DNA of 64,000 nucleotides from Paenibacillus tepidiphilus. Its GTDB lineage: Bacteria; Bacillota; Bacilli; Paenibacillales; Paenibacillaceae. Under the pieces are notes generated by a model. That model worked only from the letters and a program-made list of their open reading frames with translations. It ran no database searches and was not told the origin of the DNA. Below are positions 33,890 through 42,687 of the stretch, piece by piece (position 1 is the stretch's first letter; each line of letters starts with the position of its first letter). The stretch spans positions 62,001-126,000 of the forward strand of contig NZ_VWRQ01000022.1 in the NCBI RefSeq assembly GCF_008635795.1, given 5' to 3'. The position numbers and the translations under genes are program-made.

Positions 33890-34657
33890 TTAGTCCGCAT
33901 TCCCTGCATTCCCTGCATTCCCCACATTCTCCAGTTCTCCGGCTTCCGCACCGAGCAGCTCCCGCAGCAGTGTCCGGGCCATGGCTGCATGGCCTGAAGC
34001 ATCAGGATGAATCCCGTCACCGTAACGGTATCCGGTGTCCAGCATACGCTGCCGGCGGATATGCTCCAAGAGCGGGGAGTGCATATCTATGACGAAATCG
34101 GCGGGGCAGCTGCCGGTAAGCAGCCAATCGGCATAACGCTTCAGCACCTGATTATACTCCCGGTACGGGGTCAGATAGCTGAAATCGGGCGCAGCTTCCG
34201 GCAGCAGCGGGCCGGTAAACGAGGCGGCATCAAACGGCGGCGGCGCCAGCAGCACCGTCCGGGCACCCGCTGCCGCGATTTGTTCGCTCAGCCGCTGCAT
34301 TCCGGCCCGGTAAGCGGCGAAGCGCTCCTCGCCGTAAGGGTGGTATATTCCATCATTCATCCCGTAGCAGGCCACTACAATATCCGGAGCTGCAGACGCC
34401 AGCTCCTCCGCCAGCCGGTCATGGACACAGGGCCGCGGAAACGGATGCGCCGCTTCGCTGAGACCCGAGACCGTCTCGCTGGGCACCCCGCGCGCAATCA
34501 GCCTCACCGGCTGATCCGGGCGGCGGCTCTGCAGCCAGTCTGAGGCGAAACGGATGTAAGAACCGTCTGCCGTTATGCTGTCCCCGAGGAACAAAATAAC
34601 CGGCCCGGCTGAATCCTTCCTTAATTTAGAGAATGTATCGTCAAATAACGCGTTCAT
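33890..34657 (-). CDS. SGNH/GDSL hydrolase family protein
   Basis: A 255-residue esterase-type protein without signal peptide. The four SGNH blocks are visible: LFLGDSITADG (Ser), ARGVPSETVSGL (Gly), CYGMNDGIYHP (Asn), and DGIHPDASGHAAM (Asp-x-x-His). Such enzymes deacetylate or de-esterify sugars. The ATG at 34657 (MNALFDDTF) is chosen because AGGAGG sits six bases before it; the frame opens at 34678. The C-terminus is a short NAGNAGNAD repeat coded by tandem 9-base units (about 33897-33922). It is divergent from an AraC gene and may serve the neighbouring polysaccharide system. Confidence 0.88.
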   Translation of the reverse strand: MNALFDDTFSKLRKDSAGPVILFLGDSITADGSYIRFASDWLQSRRPDQPVRLIARGVPSETVSGLSEAAHPFPRPCVHDRLAEELASAAPDIVVACYGMNDGIYHPYGEERFAAYRAGMQRLSEQIAAAGARTVLLAPPPFDAASFTGPLLPEAAPDFSYLTPYREYNQVLKRYADWLLTGSCPADFVIDMHSPLLEHIRRQRMLDTGYRYGDGIHPDASGHAAMARTLLRELLGAEAGELENVGNAGNAGNAD

Positions 34658-34789
34658 CATATCCCTCCTATCCATCATGCAGGCCCCTGCTGCGCCCGGT
34701 ATAACCGGCAGCAGGCCCGCATCCTAATGGTAGCGCCGCCGCCGCTTTTGCGCCTTGACGATCCCGACCTTCTTTAGCATAATACTGCC

Positions 34790-35656
34790 ATGACTACCAA
34801 ACTATACGCGCGGGACATCGGCCTGGAGCCGGGCTTCACCTTCCGCATCCAGAAATGTCCGCTGAACCACGATTACTACGTCCACTGCCATGACTTCTCG
34901 GAGCTTGTCGTTATCCTGTCGGGACATGCCGTTCATATCATTGAAGGGAAGGAGTACCCCGTTTCCGCCGGCCAGGTGTTTCTGATTCACAGCGATGTGT
35001 CCCACGGCTACAAGAATGTCGACGGCATCGAATACGTCAACGTGATGTTCCAGCCCGAGCAGCTGCTGCAGCTTCCCGAGCTGCGGCTCTTGCCGGGCTT
35101 TCAGGCGCTGTTCTACATCGAGCCGTTCTACCGCAAGGAGATGTACTTCAAGGGCATGCTTATGCTGGACGGTCCGCAGCTGCAGGAAGCAACGCGGCTG
35201 CTGGATACCATTCTCGCTGAGCATGACGGCCAGCCGGAGGGGTACCGGTTAATGGTCCGCACCTATTTCACGGCGCTGGTCGGCATGCTGTCACGCTATT
35301 ACCAGCAGAACGGCGGACATGCGGAGAATAAGGCGCTAAGAATCGGCGAGACCATCACCTATATCGAGGAGCACTTCCTGCAGCCGATCACCCTGCAGGA
35401 AATGGCGGATATGGCCTATATGTCGACCCGCCAGTTCCTGCGTGTCTTCACCCGCAACTACCAGACCACGCCGATGGACTATATCATCCGCAAACGGCTC
35501 GATTATTCCTGTACCCTGCTGCGCAATCCTGACCTCTCCATCTCCCAGGTGGCGATGGACAGCGGCTTCCGCGACCAGAATTATTACTCCCGCCAGTTCC
35601 GCAAGGTATTCCGCTGCTCGCCCAGCGAATACCGCGAGAAGCTGCAGGATAACTGA
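34790..35656 (+). CDS. AraC-family transcriptional regulator (cupin sensor)
   Basis: A 288-residue soluble regulator. Residues 1-150 form a cupin sugar-binding domain (YYVHCHDFSELVVILSGHAV, FLIHSDVSHGY); residues 185-285 carry two helix-turn-helix motifs (ITLQEMADMAYMSTRQFLRV and QVAMDSGFRDQNYYSRQFRK). No clear Shine-Dalgarno is visible before the ATG. It is divergently arranged with the SGNH gene across 130 bases, an arrangement typical for a local activator. Confidence 0.92.
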   Translation: MTTKLYARDIGLEPGFTFRIQKCPLNHDYYVHCHDFSELVVILSGHAVHIIEGKEYPVSAGQVFLIHSDVSHGYKNVDGIEYVNVMFQPEQLLQLPELRLLPGFQALFYIEPFYRKEMYFKGMLMLDGPQLQEATRLLDTILAEHDGQPEGYRLMVRTYFTALVGMLSRYYQQNGGHAENKALRIGETITYIEEHFLQPITLQEMADMAYMSTRQFLRVFTRNYQTTPMDYIIRKRLDYSCTLLRNPDLSISQVAMDSGFRDQNYYSRQFRKVFRCSPSEYREKLQDN

Positions 35657-35773
35657 AGGCAGCGGGCAACACCGGCTGGCATTGCTGCCTTTATGGCTAG
35701 CGGTGGAATGACCGGCGGTGGGATTGACCTGGAAACGGCCGTTTCCAGCCGGCGGAAGACCACCCCGGCGGGT

Positions 35774-36685
35774 TCACTCACGGTCTTCCGCCCGGGCCGG
35801 GGCCGGAGCCGCCGCATTCCGCTGCCGCAGCCGCCGGTAGGCCCCCGGCGTAAGGCCGAGTCTTGCCGTGAACAGCCTCGTCATGTAATTCGCATCGCGG
35901 ATGCCCACCTGCTCGGCGATCTCGGCGATGCCGAGCACCGTACCGCCGAGCAGCTTCTTCGCTTCTTCAAGCCGCAGATGCAGCACGTATTGCAGCGGCG
36001 TCGTCCCGATATGCCGCTTCATGCACCGGGCGATATAATCCGCCTGGAAATGCAGCTCCTCTTCAAGCTCCGCCAGCTCAAAGGGCTCCCGCCAGTGCCT
36101 GTCCAGATACGCTGCCGCCGCCTGTGCCAGGCGCAGCGAGGGCTCGGGCGCTGCTGTGCGGGCACAGTCCGCCTGCAGCAAGGCCAGCAGCTCCGCCAGC
36201 AGCACATGCAGACGCAGCGCATTCTCCGTGTTCAAGCGGTTGTGTATTCCGTTCATCTCCAGCAGTACCGGCTCAAGTACACCGGTATCGACATCCGCGA
36301 ACTTGGGAATGTAGAGCCGCTGCTGGGCGGAAGGCGCCTCGTCCTCCACCGTCCCCTTGGCCAGCAGCGACGACCAGGCAATCTCCTCCCGGCGCAGCTT
36401 CGCCGCCGGGAGCTCATGAATGAAGTGAACCCAGTATATCTCCGTAGGCTCCGTACACGGGCGGTATCCGTTATGCGGCAGCCCGGCCTCCAGTACAAGC
36501 AGTTTGCCGGGGCCTACCGCGTACTGCTGTCCGGACTCTTCCATATAAAGCGTTCCCCGCTTCACCAGCAGCAGATCGTACACGCCAAAGGTGCGGGCGA
36601 AATGCTGATCCCCCGGCGACCAGACGGCATATCCCACCGTAACGAATTGCGGCAGCGGCGGAATGGCAAGCTCAAGACACAGCAC
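35774..36685 (-). CDS. AraC-family transcriptional regulator
   Basis: A 303-residue regulator with a cupin-like N-terminal domain (GVYDLLLVKRGTLYMEESGQ, LVLEAGLPHNGYRP) and two C-terminal HTH motifs (ELAELEEELHFQADYIARCM and EIAEQVGIRDANYMTRLFTA). The GTG at 36685 is chosen because GGGAGGTG is six bases before it; the frame also opens at a TTG at 36706. It is divergent from the GHL6 hydrolase gene across about 130 bases and is its probable regulator. Confidence 0.9.
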   Translation of the reverse strand: MLCLELAIPPLPQFVTVGYAVWSPGDQHFARTFGVYDLLLVKRGTLYMEESGQQYAVGPGKLLVLEAGLPHNGYRPCTEPTEIYWVHFIHELPAAKLRREEIAWSSLLAKGTVEDEAPSAQQRLYIPKFADVDTGVLEPVLLEMNGIHNRLNTENALRLHVLLAELLALLQADCARTAAPEPSLRLAQAAAAYLDRHWREPFELAELEEELHFQADYIARCMKRHIGTTPLQYVLHLRLEEAKKLLGGTVLGIAEIAEQVGIRDANYMTRLFTARLGLTPGAYRRLRQRNAAAPAPARAEDRE

Positions 36686-36817
36686 CTTATTCACCTCCCT
36701 CTCCAAGTCGGTTTTGTGCTACTTCAAGTCTAGTTTATCACTGGTTCAGCCCCGGAAAAAGAGTTACATTGACAGGGAATCGGTTTTACATCCTAATGTG
36801 CAAGGGGCTGTTAATCC

Positions 36818-38803
36818 ATGCGTTTTCGTCAGGTCCATCTGGATTTCCATACTTCTGAAGCCATTCCGGGTATCGGAAGCGCCTTCTCCAAAGAACAGTT
36901 TCAGTCCATGCTGAAGACCGGTCATGTCTCATCCATCACCGTCTTCTCCAAATGCCATCACGGCTGGGCATATCATCCCAGCGAAGCCAATGAGATGCAT
37001 CCGCAGCTGTCGTTCGATTTGCTTGGTGCCATGATCGAGGCCGCCCACGAGATCGGCGTCCTGACACCGGTCTATCTGTCGGCCGGACTCGACGAGAAGC
37101 TGGCGCGCAGGCATCCCGAATGGCTGATCCGCGATGCAGAGGACAAGACCCGCTGGGTCAAGGATTTCATGACCCCGGGCTATCATGAGTTCTGCTTCAA
37201 TACACCTTATCTCGATATTCTGCTGGCCCAGATTCATGAGGTGGTCACCCGCTACGATGCGGACGGCATCTTCCTCGACATCGTCGGCAGCCGTAAATGC
37301 CGCTGTCAGTACTGCGTAGCCGACCTGCGGGCTGCCGGCCAGGACCCGCGCGACGAAGCTGCCGTCGCCGCCTTAGGCGAGCGGACTTACCTGAACTATG
37401 CGCGCCGGGTGCGCGAGACCATCGACGCTGTGAAGCCGGGCCTGCCGGTGTTCCATAACAGCGGCCATCAGCGGCGGGGCCGCCGCGATCTCGCCCATGT
37501 CAACACGCATCTGGAGCTGGAATCGCTGCCGACCGGCGGCTGGGGCTACGATCACTTCCCGCTGTCGGCACGCTATGCCCAGACGCTGGGGATGGAATTC
37601 CTTGGCATGACCGGCAAATTCCATACCTCCTGGGGCGAGTTCGGCGGCTATAAGCATCCGAACGCGCTGCGGTACGAGGCGGCGCTCAGCCTGGCCCATG
37701 GCGCCAAATGCTCGGTCGGCGACCAGCTGCACCCGGTTGGCCTTATGGACGAAGCCACCTATACCCTCATCGGCGCCGCTTATTCGGAGGTTGAAATGAA
37801 GGAGCCGTGGTGCGCCGGAACGGAGTCCGTAGCGGATATCGCCGTCTTGTCGCTGGAGGCGGCGCGCGAAGCCTGCCCCGGCGGTCAAGCGCTCGCCGGC
37901 CGGCCGAACCAGGCCGACGCCGGTGCCGTGCGCATCCTCAGCGAGGGGCATTATCTGTTTGACATCGTAGATACAGCCGCCGATTTCAGCGATTACAAAG
38001 TGCTGATCCTGCCGGACGAAGTACCGGTGTGGCCGGAGCTTGCGGCAGCCATTGCCGAATTCACGGCAGGAGGCGGCAAAGTGCTCGCCACCGGACGCTC
38101 GGGCCTGGGCCCGGACGGCACAGCCTTTGCCCTGGACCTCGGGCTGAGCTGGCAGGGAACCAACCCTTACCGCCCTGCTTATTTCCGCCCGGATTTCGTC
38201 CCCGGCCCGCTGCTCCCGGCCTCTTATGTCATGTATGGCGAAGGGCAGCTTGTTACGCTTGCAGGCGGCCAGTCCCTCGGAAGTGTGGAGAATCCGTACT
38301 TCAACCGCGATGTCTTCACCTTCTGCTCGCATCTGCATACCCCAAGCGCGCGGGAGGAGAGCGGCCCCGGCATGGTCGAATCCGAAAGCGGCATCTATAT
38401 CGCCTGGGATGTATTCAGCGATTATGCCGACAACGGGCATCTCATTCTGAAAGAGATGGTCCTCCATGCCCTGTCCCGCCTGCTCCCGCAGCCGCTGCTG
38501 CAGAGCAATCTGCCTGCCCGGGGAATTGCGACGCTGCAGTATCAGCCGGCAGAGCGGCGTTACGTCAACCATCTGCTCTATGCCTCGCCTGCGCTGAAGG
38601 GCCGCATCGAGGTCATTGAAGATATCGTGCCGCTGCGTGATGTCACCGTCACTCTGAATCTGCCGGCTTCCGCATCCGTTGGACGGGTGTACCTTGCTCC
38701 TGACATGGAAGAGCTTCCGTATCAGACAGGCGAAGACGGCTCCATTAGCTACACGGTTCCGTACCTGGAGAATCACGCGATGGCGGTAGTGGAGCTGGAA
38801 TAG
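36818..38803 (+). CDS. GHL6-type glycoside hydrolase with beta-galactosidase trimerisation domain
   Basis: A 661-residue cytoplasmic protein. The start MRFRQVHLDFHTSEAIPGIG and the phrase KCHHGWAYHPSEANEM are the signature of the hypothetical glycosyl hydrolase 6 (GHL6) TIM barrel, which continues with YDADGIFLDIVGSRKCRCQYC. Residues about 380-490 form a class I glutamine amidotransferase-like trimerisation domain (HYLFDIVDTAADFSDYKVLI, FTAGGGKVLATGRSG), and a beta domain ends the protein. The ATG follows AAGGGG. A TTGACA at 36769-36774 with TAATGT at 36794-36799 (19-base spacer) may be its promoter. Related proteins act on alpha-fucosides or beta-galactosides, but the activity here is unproven. 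Confidence 0.82.
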   Translation: MRFRQVHLDFHTSEAIPGIGSAFSKEQFQSMLKTGHVSSITVFSKCHHGWAYHPSEANEMHPQLSFDLLGAMIEAAHEIGVLTPVYLSAGLDEKLARRHPEWLIRDAEDKTRWVKDFMTPGYHEFCFNTPYLDILLAQIHEVVTRYDADGIFLDIVGSRKCRCQYCVADLRAAGQDPRDEAAVAALGERTYLNYARRVRETIDAVKPGLPVFHNSGHQRRGRRDLAHVNTHLELESLPTGGWGYDHFPLSARYAQTLGMEFLGMTGKFHTSWGEFGGYKHPNALRYEAALSLAHGAKCSVGDQLHPVGLMDEATYTLIGAAYSEVEMKEPWCAGTESVADIAVLSLEAAREACPGGQALAGRPNQADAGAVRILSEGHYLFDIVDTAADFSDYKVLILPDEVPVWPELAAAIAEFTAGGGKVLATGRSGLGPDGTAFALDLGLSWQGTNPYRPAYFRPDFVPGPLLPASYVMYGEGQLVTLAGGQSLGSVENPYFNRDVFTFCSHLHTPSAREESGPGMVESESGIYIAWDVFSDYADNGHLILKEMVLHALSRLLPQPLLQSNLPARGIATLQYQPAERRYVNHLLYASPALKGRIEVIEDIVPLRDVTVTLNLPASASVGRVYLAPDMEELPYQTGEDGSISYTVPYLENHAMAVVELE

Positions 38804-38942
38804 GGAGTGTGTCCGTTAATCCTGCAAAACCGGTTATACTGCCAAAATAGCGGCTGCTGGGTCCGTTCGCAGCCGGTGACTGCTCCAAGCTTTTAGCAAG
38901 GCTTGAGGAGCGCTTACCCACCGTCCTCCAATAAACGCAAAA

Positions 38943-38990
38943 GGGCCGATCCCTACAGCCATAAACGGCTATAAGGATCGGCCCATTCTT
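38943..38990. terminator. Bidirectional terminator between GHL6 and DUF5692 genes
   Basis: A perfect 10-base stem, GGGCCGATCC (38943-38952) with GGATCGGCCC (38975-38984), followed by TTCTTTTA on the plus strand and CTTTTG on the minus strand. Confidence 0.8.
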
Positions 38991-39022
38991 TTACCGGAAG
39001 CATCCGGTTATCCTCCCATTAA

Positions 39023-39985
39023 TTAAGCGGAAGCACCGGTGATTCTTTTTTCCACTACATCCACGCTTGTATCCTTATCCTCTGCAATCGCCTTGTAAGC
39101 CGCCAAATCAGTGTAGATTTCCTCTTTGAGCGGATTGCGTTTGTGCTTGGCAATCTTGTAGACATGGTAGACAAGCACAGCCACATTGGCAGCCAGAGAC
39201 AAGGCACTGACAACCCACAGGGCGGTTTCACTGTGCGAAGACTGCACTGCGAACTTGGACTCTCCGACGAAGGACGGCACCGACATCGTGAACATCATCC
39301 AGATGGCCAGGGTCTGTGCACGGTGCTGCAGCCAGGCGCCCTTCTTGAAGAAGAAGGCCGGAATGGTGCAGGAGACCAGCAACGCTGCGCCTGCATAGAA
39401 GGAATGATCCGATACGGCATTGTACACATAAGCGAAATTCCAGATATCATAGGCAATAATCCAGAACCACAGCTGGTCCGGCCACAGCATATCCTTGGTT
39501 TTGCTTTTGCTGATGACAATGCCCATCCAGCCGGAAATGGTGATAATGTTCAGAATGCCCGCAATCCCGTTCATAATATTCCAGGGACCGCCCACCATCA
39601 TTACACCGTCGACCATACCATCCAGACTGTACACCTGGAAATCGCGGATAACCGCTTCCAGGATGTTGACCGCGAGGATGATCGCCGGGAACATCAATAT
39701 GTATTTGTTGCTGCTCCAGCCCTTGATATACCGGATGCCCATAAAGCCCAGACAGCCTGCCAGCGCGGAGTATACTTTAACCCAGTGGAACCAGGTACCG
39801 GTACTGGAGCCCTCGCCCGCCGTATTGGGCCACACGGCAATGGTCAGCACAATCGGCAGCGCCAGAAACAGAAACAGCGAGAACCATTTGCTCATCCGGG
39901 CGAATTCATTGACGATCATGAGTCCGGCCAGTACCGCCAGCCACATCAGCGCCGAGTACCAGGGAATCGATTCGAATAGAAACAT
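39023..39985 (-). CDS. DUF5692 family membrane protein
   Basis: A 320-residue polytopic membrane protein with about eight or nine hydrophobic segments. Features that match DUF5692 as I recall it are LFESIPWYSALMWLAVLAGL at the start, NEFARMSKW, GGPWNIMNGIAGILNIITI and LWFWIIAYDIWNFAYVYN. AAGGAGG precedes the ATG. The gene stands alone between two terminators, with a promoter at 40201-40230 and a leader of about 200 bases. Function is unknown. Confidence 0.8.
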   Translation of the reverse strand: MFLFESIPWYSALMWLAVLAGLMIVNEFARMSKWFSLFLFLALPIVLTIAVWPNTAGEGSSTGTWFHWVKVYSALAGCLGFMGIRYIKGWSSNKYILMFPAIILAVNILEAVIRDFQVYSLDGMVDGVMMVGGPWNIMNGIAGILNIITISGWMGIVISKSKTKDMLWPDQLWFWIIAYDIWNFAYVYNAVSDHSFYAGAALLVSCTIPAFFFKKGAWLQHRAQTLAIWMMFTMSVPSFVGESKFAVQSSHSETALWVVSALSLAANVAVLVYHVYKIAKHKRNPLKEEIYTDLAAYKAIAEDKDTSVDVVEKRITGASA

Positions 39986-40200
39986 GACTTTGTTCCTCCT
40001 TATTATATATATTCATGTTTGTTCTCCCCTTCAGAATACCCACAGTCCCGGCTTTCATCAATCTCGCGGAAACCTTGATTTATCAACGTTCTGGAACTCT
40101 GCTTTCGAGTTAAGTTTACACTGCCGTCCGTCTGGGTCCGCAGCACTGCCCTGAACACGAATGACCCGCGGGCCAGCGCAGAATCTGTTGTTTCCAGCCC

Positions 40201-40230
40201 CGTATACTGTAAACCTAACTTGAATGTAAA
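40201..40230 (-). promoter_or_regulatory. Promoter of the DUF5692 gene, with long leader
   Basis: On the minus strand TTTACA (40225-40230), an 18-base spacer, and TATACG (40201-40206). A second TTTACA at 40208-40213 lies inside the spacer. The transcript would have about 200 untranslated bases (39986-40193), in which I recognise no riboswitch class. Confidence 0.5.
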
Positions 40231-40237
40231 ATATGTG

Positions 40238-40271
40238 TAAAAAAGCCTTGCTGCCCTAGGGCAGCAAGGCT
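40238..40271 (-). terminator. Terminator after the FAD oxidoreductase gene
   Basis: A 28-base perfect palindrome at 40244-40271 (13-base arms, AGCCTTGCTGCCC) followed on the minus strand by six T. Confidence 0.9.
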
Positions 40272-40288
40272 GCTGCGGACTCCGCTGT

Positions 40289-41548
40289 TCAGAAGAACCG
40301 GTCGACCAGATGTTTGGCATACACGGTACACTTCTCCAGCGTGGGAAAATTCATGATCTCCCCGGCAAAGTAAATATTGTCCCGTCCCTGCATCTCGTCA
40401 AGCTGCTCATAGAAGCCTTCACGAAGCGCCGCTGCATCCACATGGGGGAAATGCTCCCACCGCTTCATCATGTAGAACCGCAGATGGGTTCCGCCGAGCC
40501 CGAGCAAGGCCTGCTCCACAGCCTCCCGCATTTCCCGGTCGGTCATATCCTCGTTCTCCGCCACATACACCGTGATCAAATCGGTATTACCCAGATCTGC
40601 CCACCGGTGGTACCAGGCCATCATCTGCCCTCTGCGGCCGGGGGCCAGGTTGCCGGGAATATAACCGGACATCCGGGGAATGCCCTCCACCCGGTAGGCA
40701 TATACGCGAAACCGTTCATGCCTGATGCGCCCGAGCAAGCTTTGCTCCCCCGGAGACAGCTGCAGCAGCCTGGCGGCATTCGGCAGCGATGCAGTATAAA
40801 TCACCTTGTCATACCAGGCGGTCTCCTGATCCGTCTCCACGCGCACCTTGCCGCTGGCATCCGCTTCAATCCGGCGTACTTCGCAGGTCAGCCGCAAATC
40901 CTTCACCTGCTCCGCCATCCGTCTGATAAGCTCGGAAGCTCCCTCCGGCCAGGTAATCATATGCGTAATTTCAATAAAAGACAGCAGGTCCTCATAGGTC
41001 AGAAATTTCAGCACGTAAGCCGCAGGCACCTCGTATATACTCCCGAAGCCAAAGGTGCTGAAGTAGTGCATGAAGACCTGCTGAATGACATTCAGCCCGT
41101 TCTGCTCGCACCAGGAGGCGAAGGGCTGGCACAGCTCCTCCGGCAGACCCAGGAAGCCCGGCTCCTTCAGCCGTTCATAGCGCTGCAGGATTTCGGGCAG
41201 CCGTTTGAACTCCTCGGTAAAGCCCGGCAGCTGATCCATGGGAATCTGCGAGGTTTTGCGCCCATGCAGATTGAAAAAGCCGCGCTCCAATAAAGGCCCC
41301 TTGTCGGTAAGGCCGAATTCTGCCATCAGCTGCTTCGTGGCATGGTAGGAGGGCAGCCCGATCAGCGTGCCCATTTCATAGGTTTTGCCCTGATACAGAA
41401 AGGAATGGCATTTGCCGCCGACACGGTCCGCTTGCTCCAGAACGGTCACTTGCCGGTAGCCCTTCTTGGCCAGATAATGGGCGGCAGACACTCCGGTTAT
41501 ACCCGCACCGACAATGCACACGGACTCCGCCCTGTTCATGTTCTCCAT
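40289..41548 (-). CDS. FAD-dependent amine oxidase-type oxidoreductase
   Basis: A 419-residue flavoprotein of the NAD(P)-binding/amine-oxidase-like group. The dinucleotide motif CIVGAGITGVSAAHYLAKKG is at the N-terminus, followed by TVLEQADRVGGKCHSF, and the C-terminal FAD contact NIYFAGEIMNFPTLEKC. The middle is divergent from known monoamine oxidases or desaturases, so the substrate is unknown. The start overlaps a GGAG site; an alternative start is the second Met four codons later. The gene begins 6 bases after the stop of the transposase-like HTH gene, so they are co-transcribed. Confidence 0.88.
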   Translation of the reverse strand: MENMNRAESVCIVGAGITGVSAAHYLAKKGYRQVTVLEQADRVGGKCHSFLYQGKTYEMGTLIGLPSYHATKQLMAEFGLTDKGPLLERGFFNLHGRKTSQIPMDQLPGFTEEFKRLPEILQRYERLKEPGFLGLPEELCQPFASWCEQNGLNVIQQVFMHYFSTFGFGSIYEVPAAYVLKFLTYEDLLSFIEITHMITWPEGASELIRRMAEQVKDLRLTCEVRRIEADASGKVRVETDQETAWYDKVIYTASLPNAARLLQLSPGEQSLLGRIRHERFRVYAYRVEGIPRMSGYIPGNLAPGRRGQMMAWYHRWADLGNTDLITVYVAENEDMTDREMREAVEQALLGLGGTHLRFYMMKRWEHFPHVDAAALREGFYEQLDEMQGRDNIYFAGEIMNFPTLEKCTVYAKHLVDRFF

Positions 41549-41554
41549 CTTTCG

Positions 41555-42604
41555 TTATCTCCTTGTAAACAGCCATAGCGGCAGCACATCGCGTTGTCCC
41601 GTGTATTCAAGCGCCACATCTGCGGGAATTTTACCCAGGTTAGGGCCGCCGGCAATTTCTCTGTTAAAGGTATATATTTTCAGGTATTCCTGTAAGCGCT
41701 TCTCCAGGGCGGCAAACGAATCAATCGTTTCGTCGCCCCAGGCCGGCCGGTAGAACTCCTCCGCCAGTACCGCAGCAAACCGCTGCAGCGGCGCAAAAAT
41801 TTCGTGGTCCTCTGCACTCACCGTCACCTGATTGATCTGATGCTTATGTAGAAATTCACTGTATTTATGTTTGCCACGTTCCCAATTCGACGTAAACTCA
41901 CGGCTCTGGCACGTTACCAGGTTCTCAATATTGAAATGCAGCGTCTTCAGCTGCGGAATGACCTTCAGATGCATGAAATCGATCACATGAATCGCCGATT
42001 TACAATCGTACAGCTTCACCATACCGAGTGTAGAGAAGACATCGTAGATCACATACTGGTATACCTTGCCGACCCGCGGAAAATGCCCCAGATAAAAAAT
42101 CCCCTGCTGACAGATATAGCCCGGACGCGCATTGCGCGGGTCCTTCATCCTGAAATCCGGCAGTTTGACACTCCCCTTGTTCTTTCGTGCACCGGCTTTT
42201 GCCCCTGGACTCTGCCGCTTCCGTTCTTTGAGCGCTGCAGCATACATCTCCCGCTGCTCTCTCCGGCTCAGTCCATGCCGCCGCAGCACGTTGTAAATTC
42301 CGGTCTCGCCTACCTTCATCCCTTCATCCTGCAGGTCATAATAGATGCGCTTGGGCCCGTCTTCCGGGAATTTCGCGGCATGCTGCAGAATCAGCCGTTC
42401 CGTCTTCCGGTCCACCTTGTTCGGCATAACCGGCTTCCGCGGTTTCTCCGCGAGCCCTGCCATACCGTGTTTATTGTAGGCATCCTTCCATTTATAAAAG
42501 GCTGTCCGCGATATTCCGGCCGCCTTGCAGACCTCCGCCACATTGTTCCCGATGGCTCCCTGCATCAGGATTTGATGTTTCATTGCCGCTTTCAGACCAT
42601 CCAC
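41555..42604 (-). CDS. HTH protein with transposase-like (rve) domain and degenerate DDE site
   Basis: A 349-residue protein laid out like IS481/IS3-type transposases: two N-terminal helix-turn-helix segments (NVAEVCKAAGISRTAFYKWK; GETGIYNVLRRHGLSRREQR) and an RNase H-like integrase region from about 170. The first Asp is kept (YQYVIYDVFSTLG), but where an active enzyme has D-x-G-x-EF there is TCQSREF, and the region expected to hold the catalytic Glu reads EIFAPLQRFAAVLAEEF. No inverted repeats or target duplication are seen around the gene. It is coupled to the downstream oxidoreductase gene. It is probably a domesticated, catalytically dead transposase used as a DNA-binding protein; this is an inference. 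Confidence 0.72.
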   Translation of the reverse strand: MDGLKAAMKHQILMQGAIGNNVAEVCKAAGISRTAFYKWKDAYNKHGMAGLAEKPRKPVMPNKVDRKTERLILQHAAKFPEDGPKRIYYDLQDEGMKVGETGIYNVLRRHGLSRREQREMYAAALKERKRQSPGAKAGARKNKGSVKLPDFRMKDPRNARPGYICQQGIFYLGHFPRVGKVYQYVIYDVFSTLGMVKLYDCKSAIHVIDFMHLKVIPQLKTLHFNIENLVTCQSREFTSNWERGKHKYSEFLHKHQINQVTVSAEDHEIFAPLQRFAAVLAEEFYRPAWGDETIDSFAALEKRLQEYLKIYTFNREIAGGPNLGKIPADVALEYTGQRDVLPLWLFTRR

Positions 42605-42687
42605 CCCCCGCAGCTTCTATTCTATCAACAAACAGGGCGGTTGAGGCGTCCCAGTTCCATCATTATTATGAAAAAAACCAAGGCTAT

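Noticed and set aside
37373..38776. 467-codon minus-strand frame opposite the GHL6 gene
   Set aside because: The plus strand encodes a recognisable glycoside hydrolase; the reverse frame is non-protein-like.
40003..40320. 105-codon minus-strand frame between the DUF5692 and oxidoreductase genes
   Set aside because: It spans a terminator and a promoter and overlaps the end of the oxidoreductase gene; its sequence is not protein-like.
41555..42604. Complete insertion sequence
   Set aside because: No terminal inverted repeats or target duplication are visible, the DDE site is degenerate, and the gene is packed against a downstream gene.
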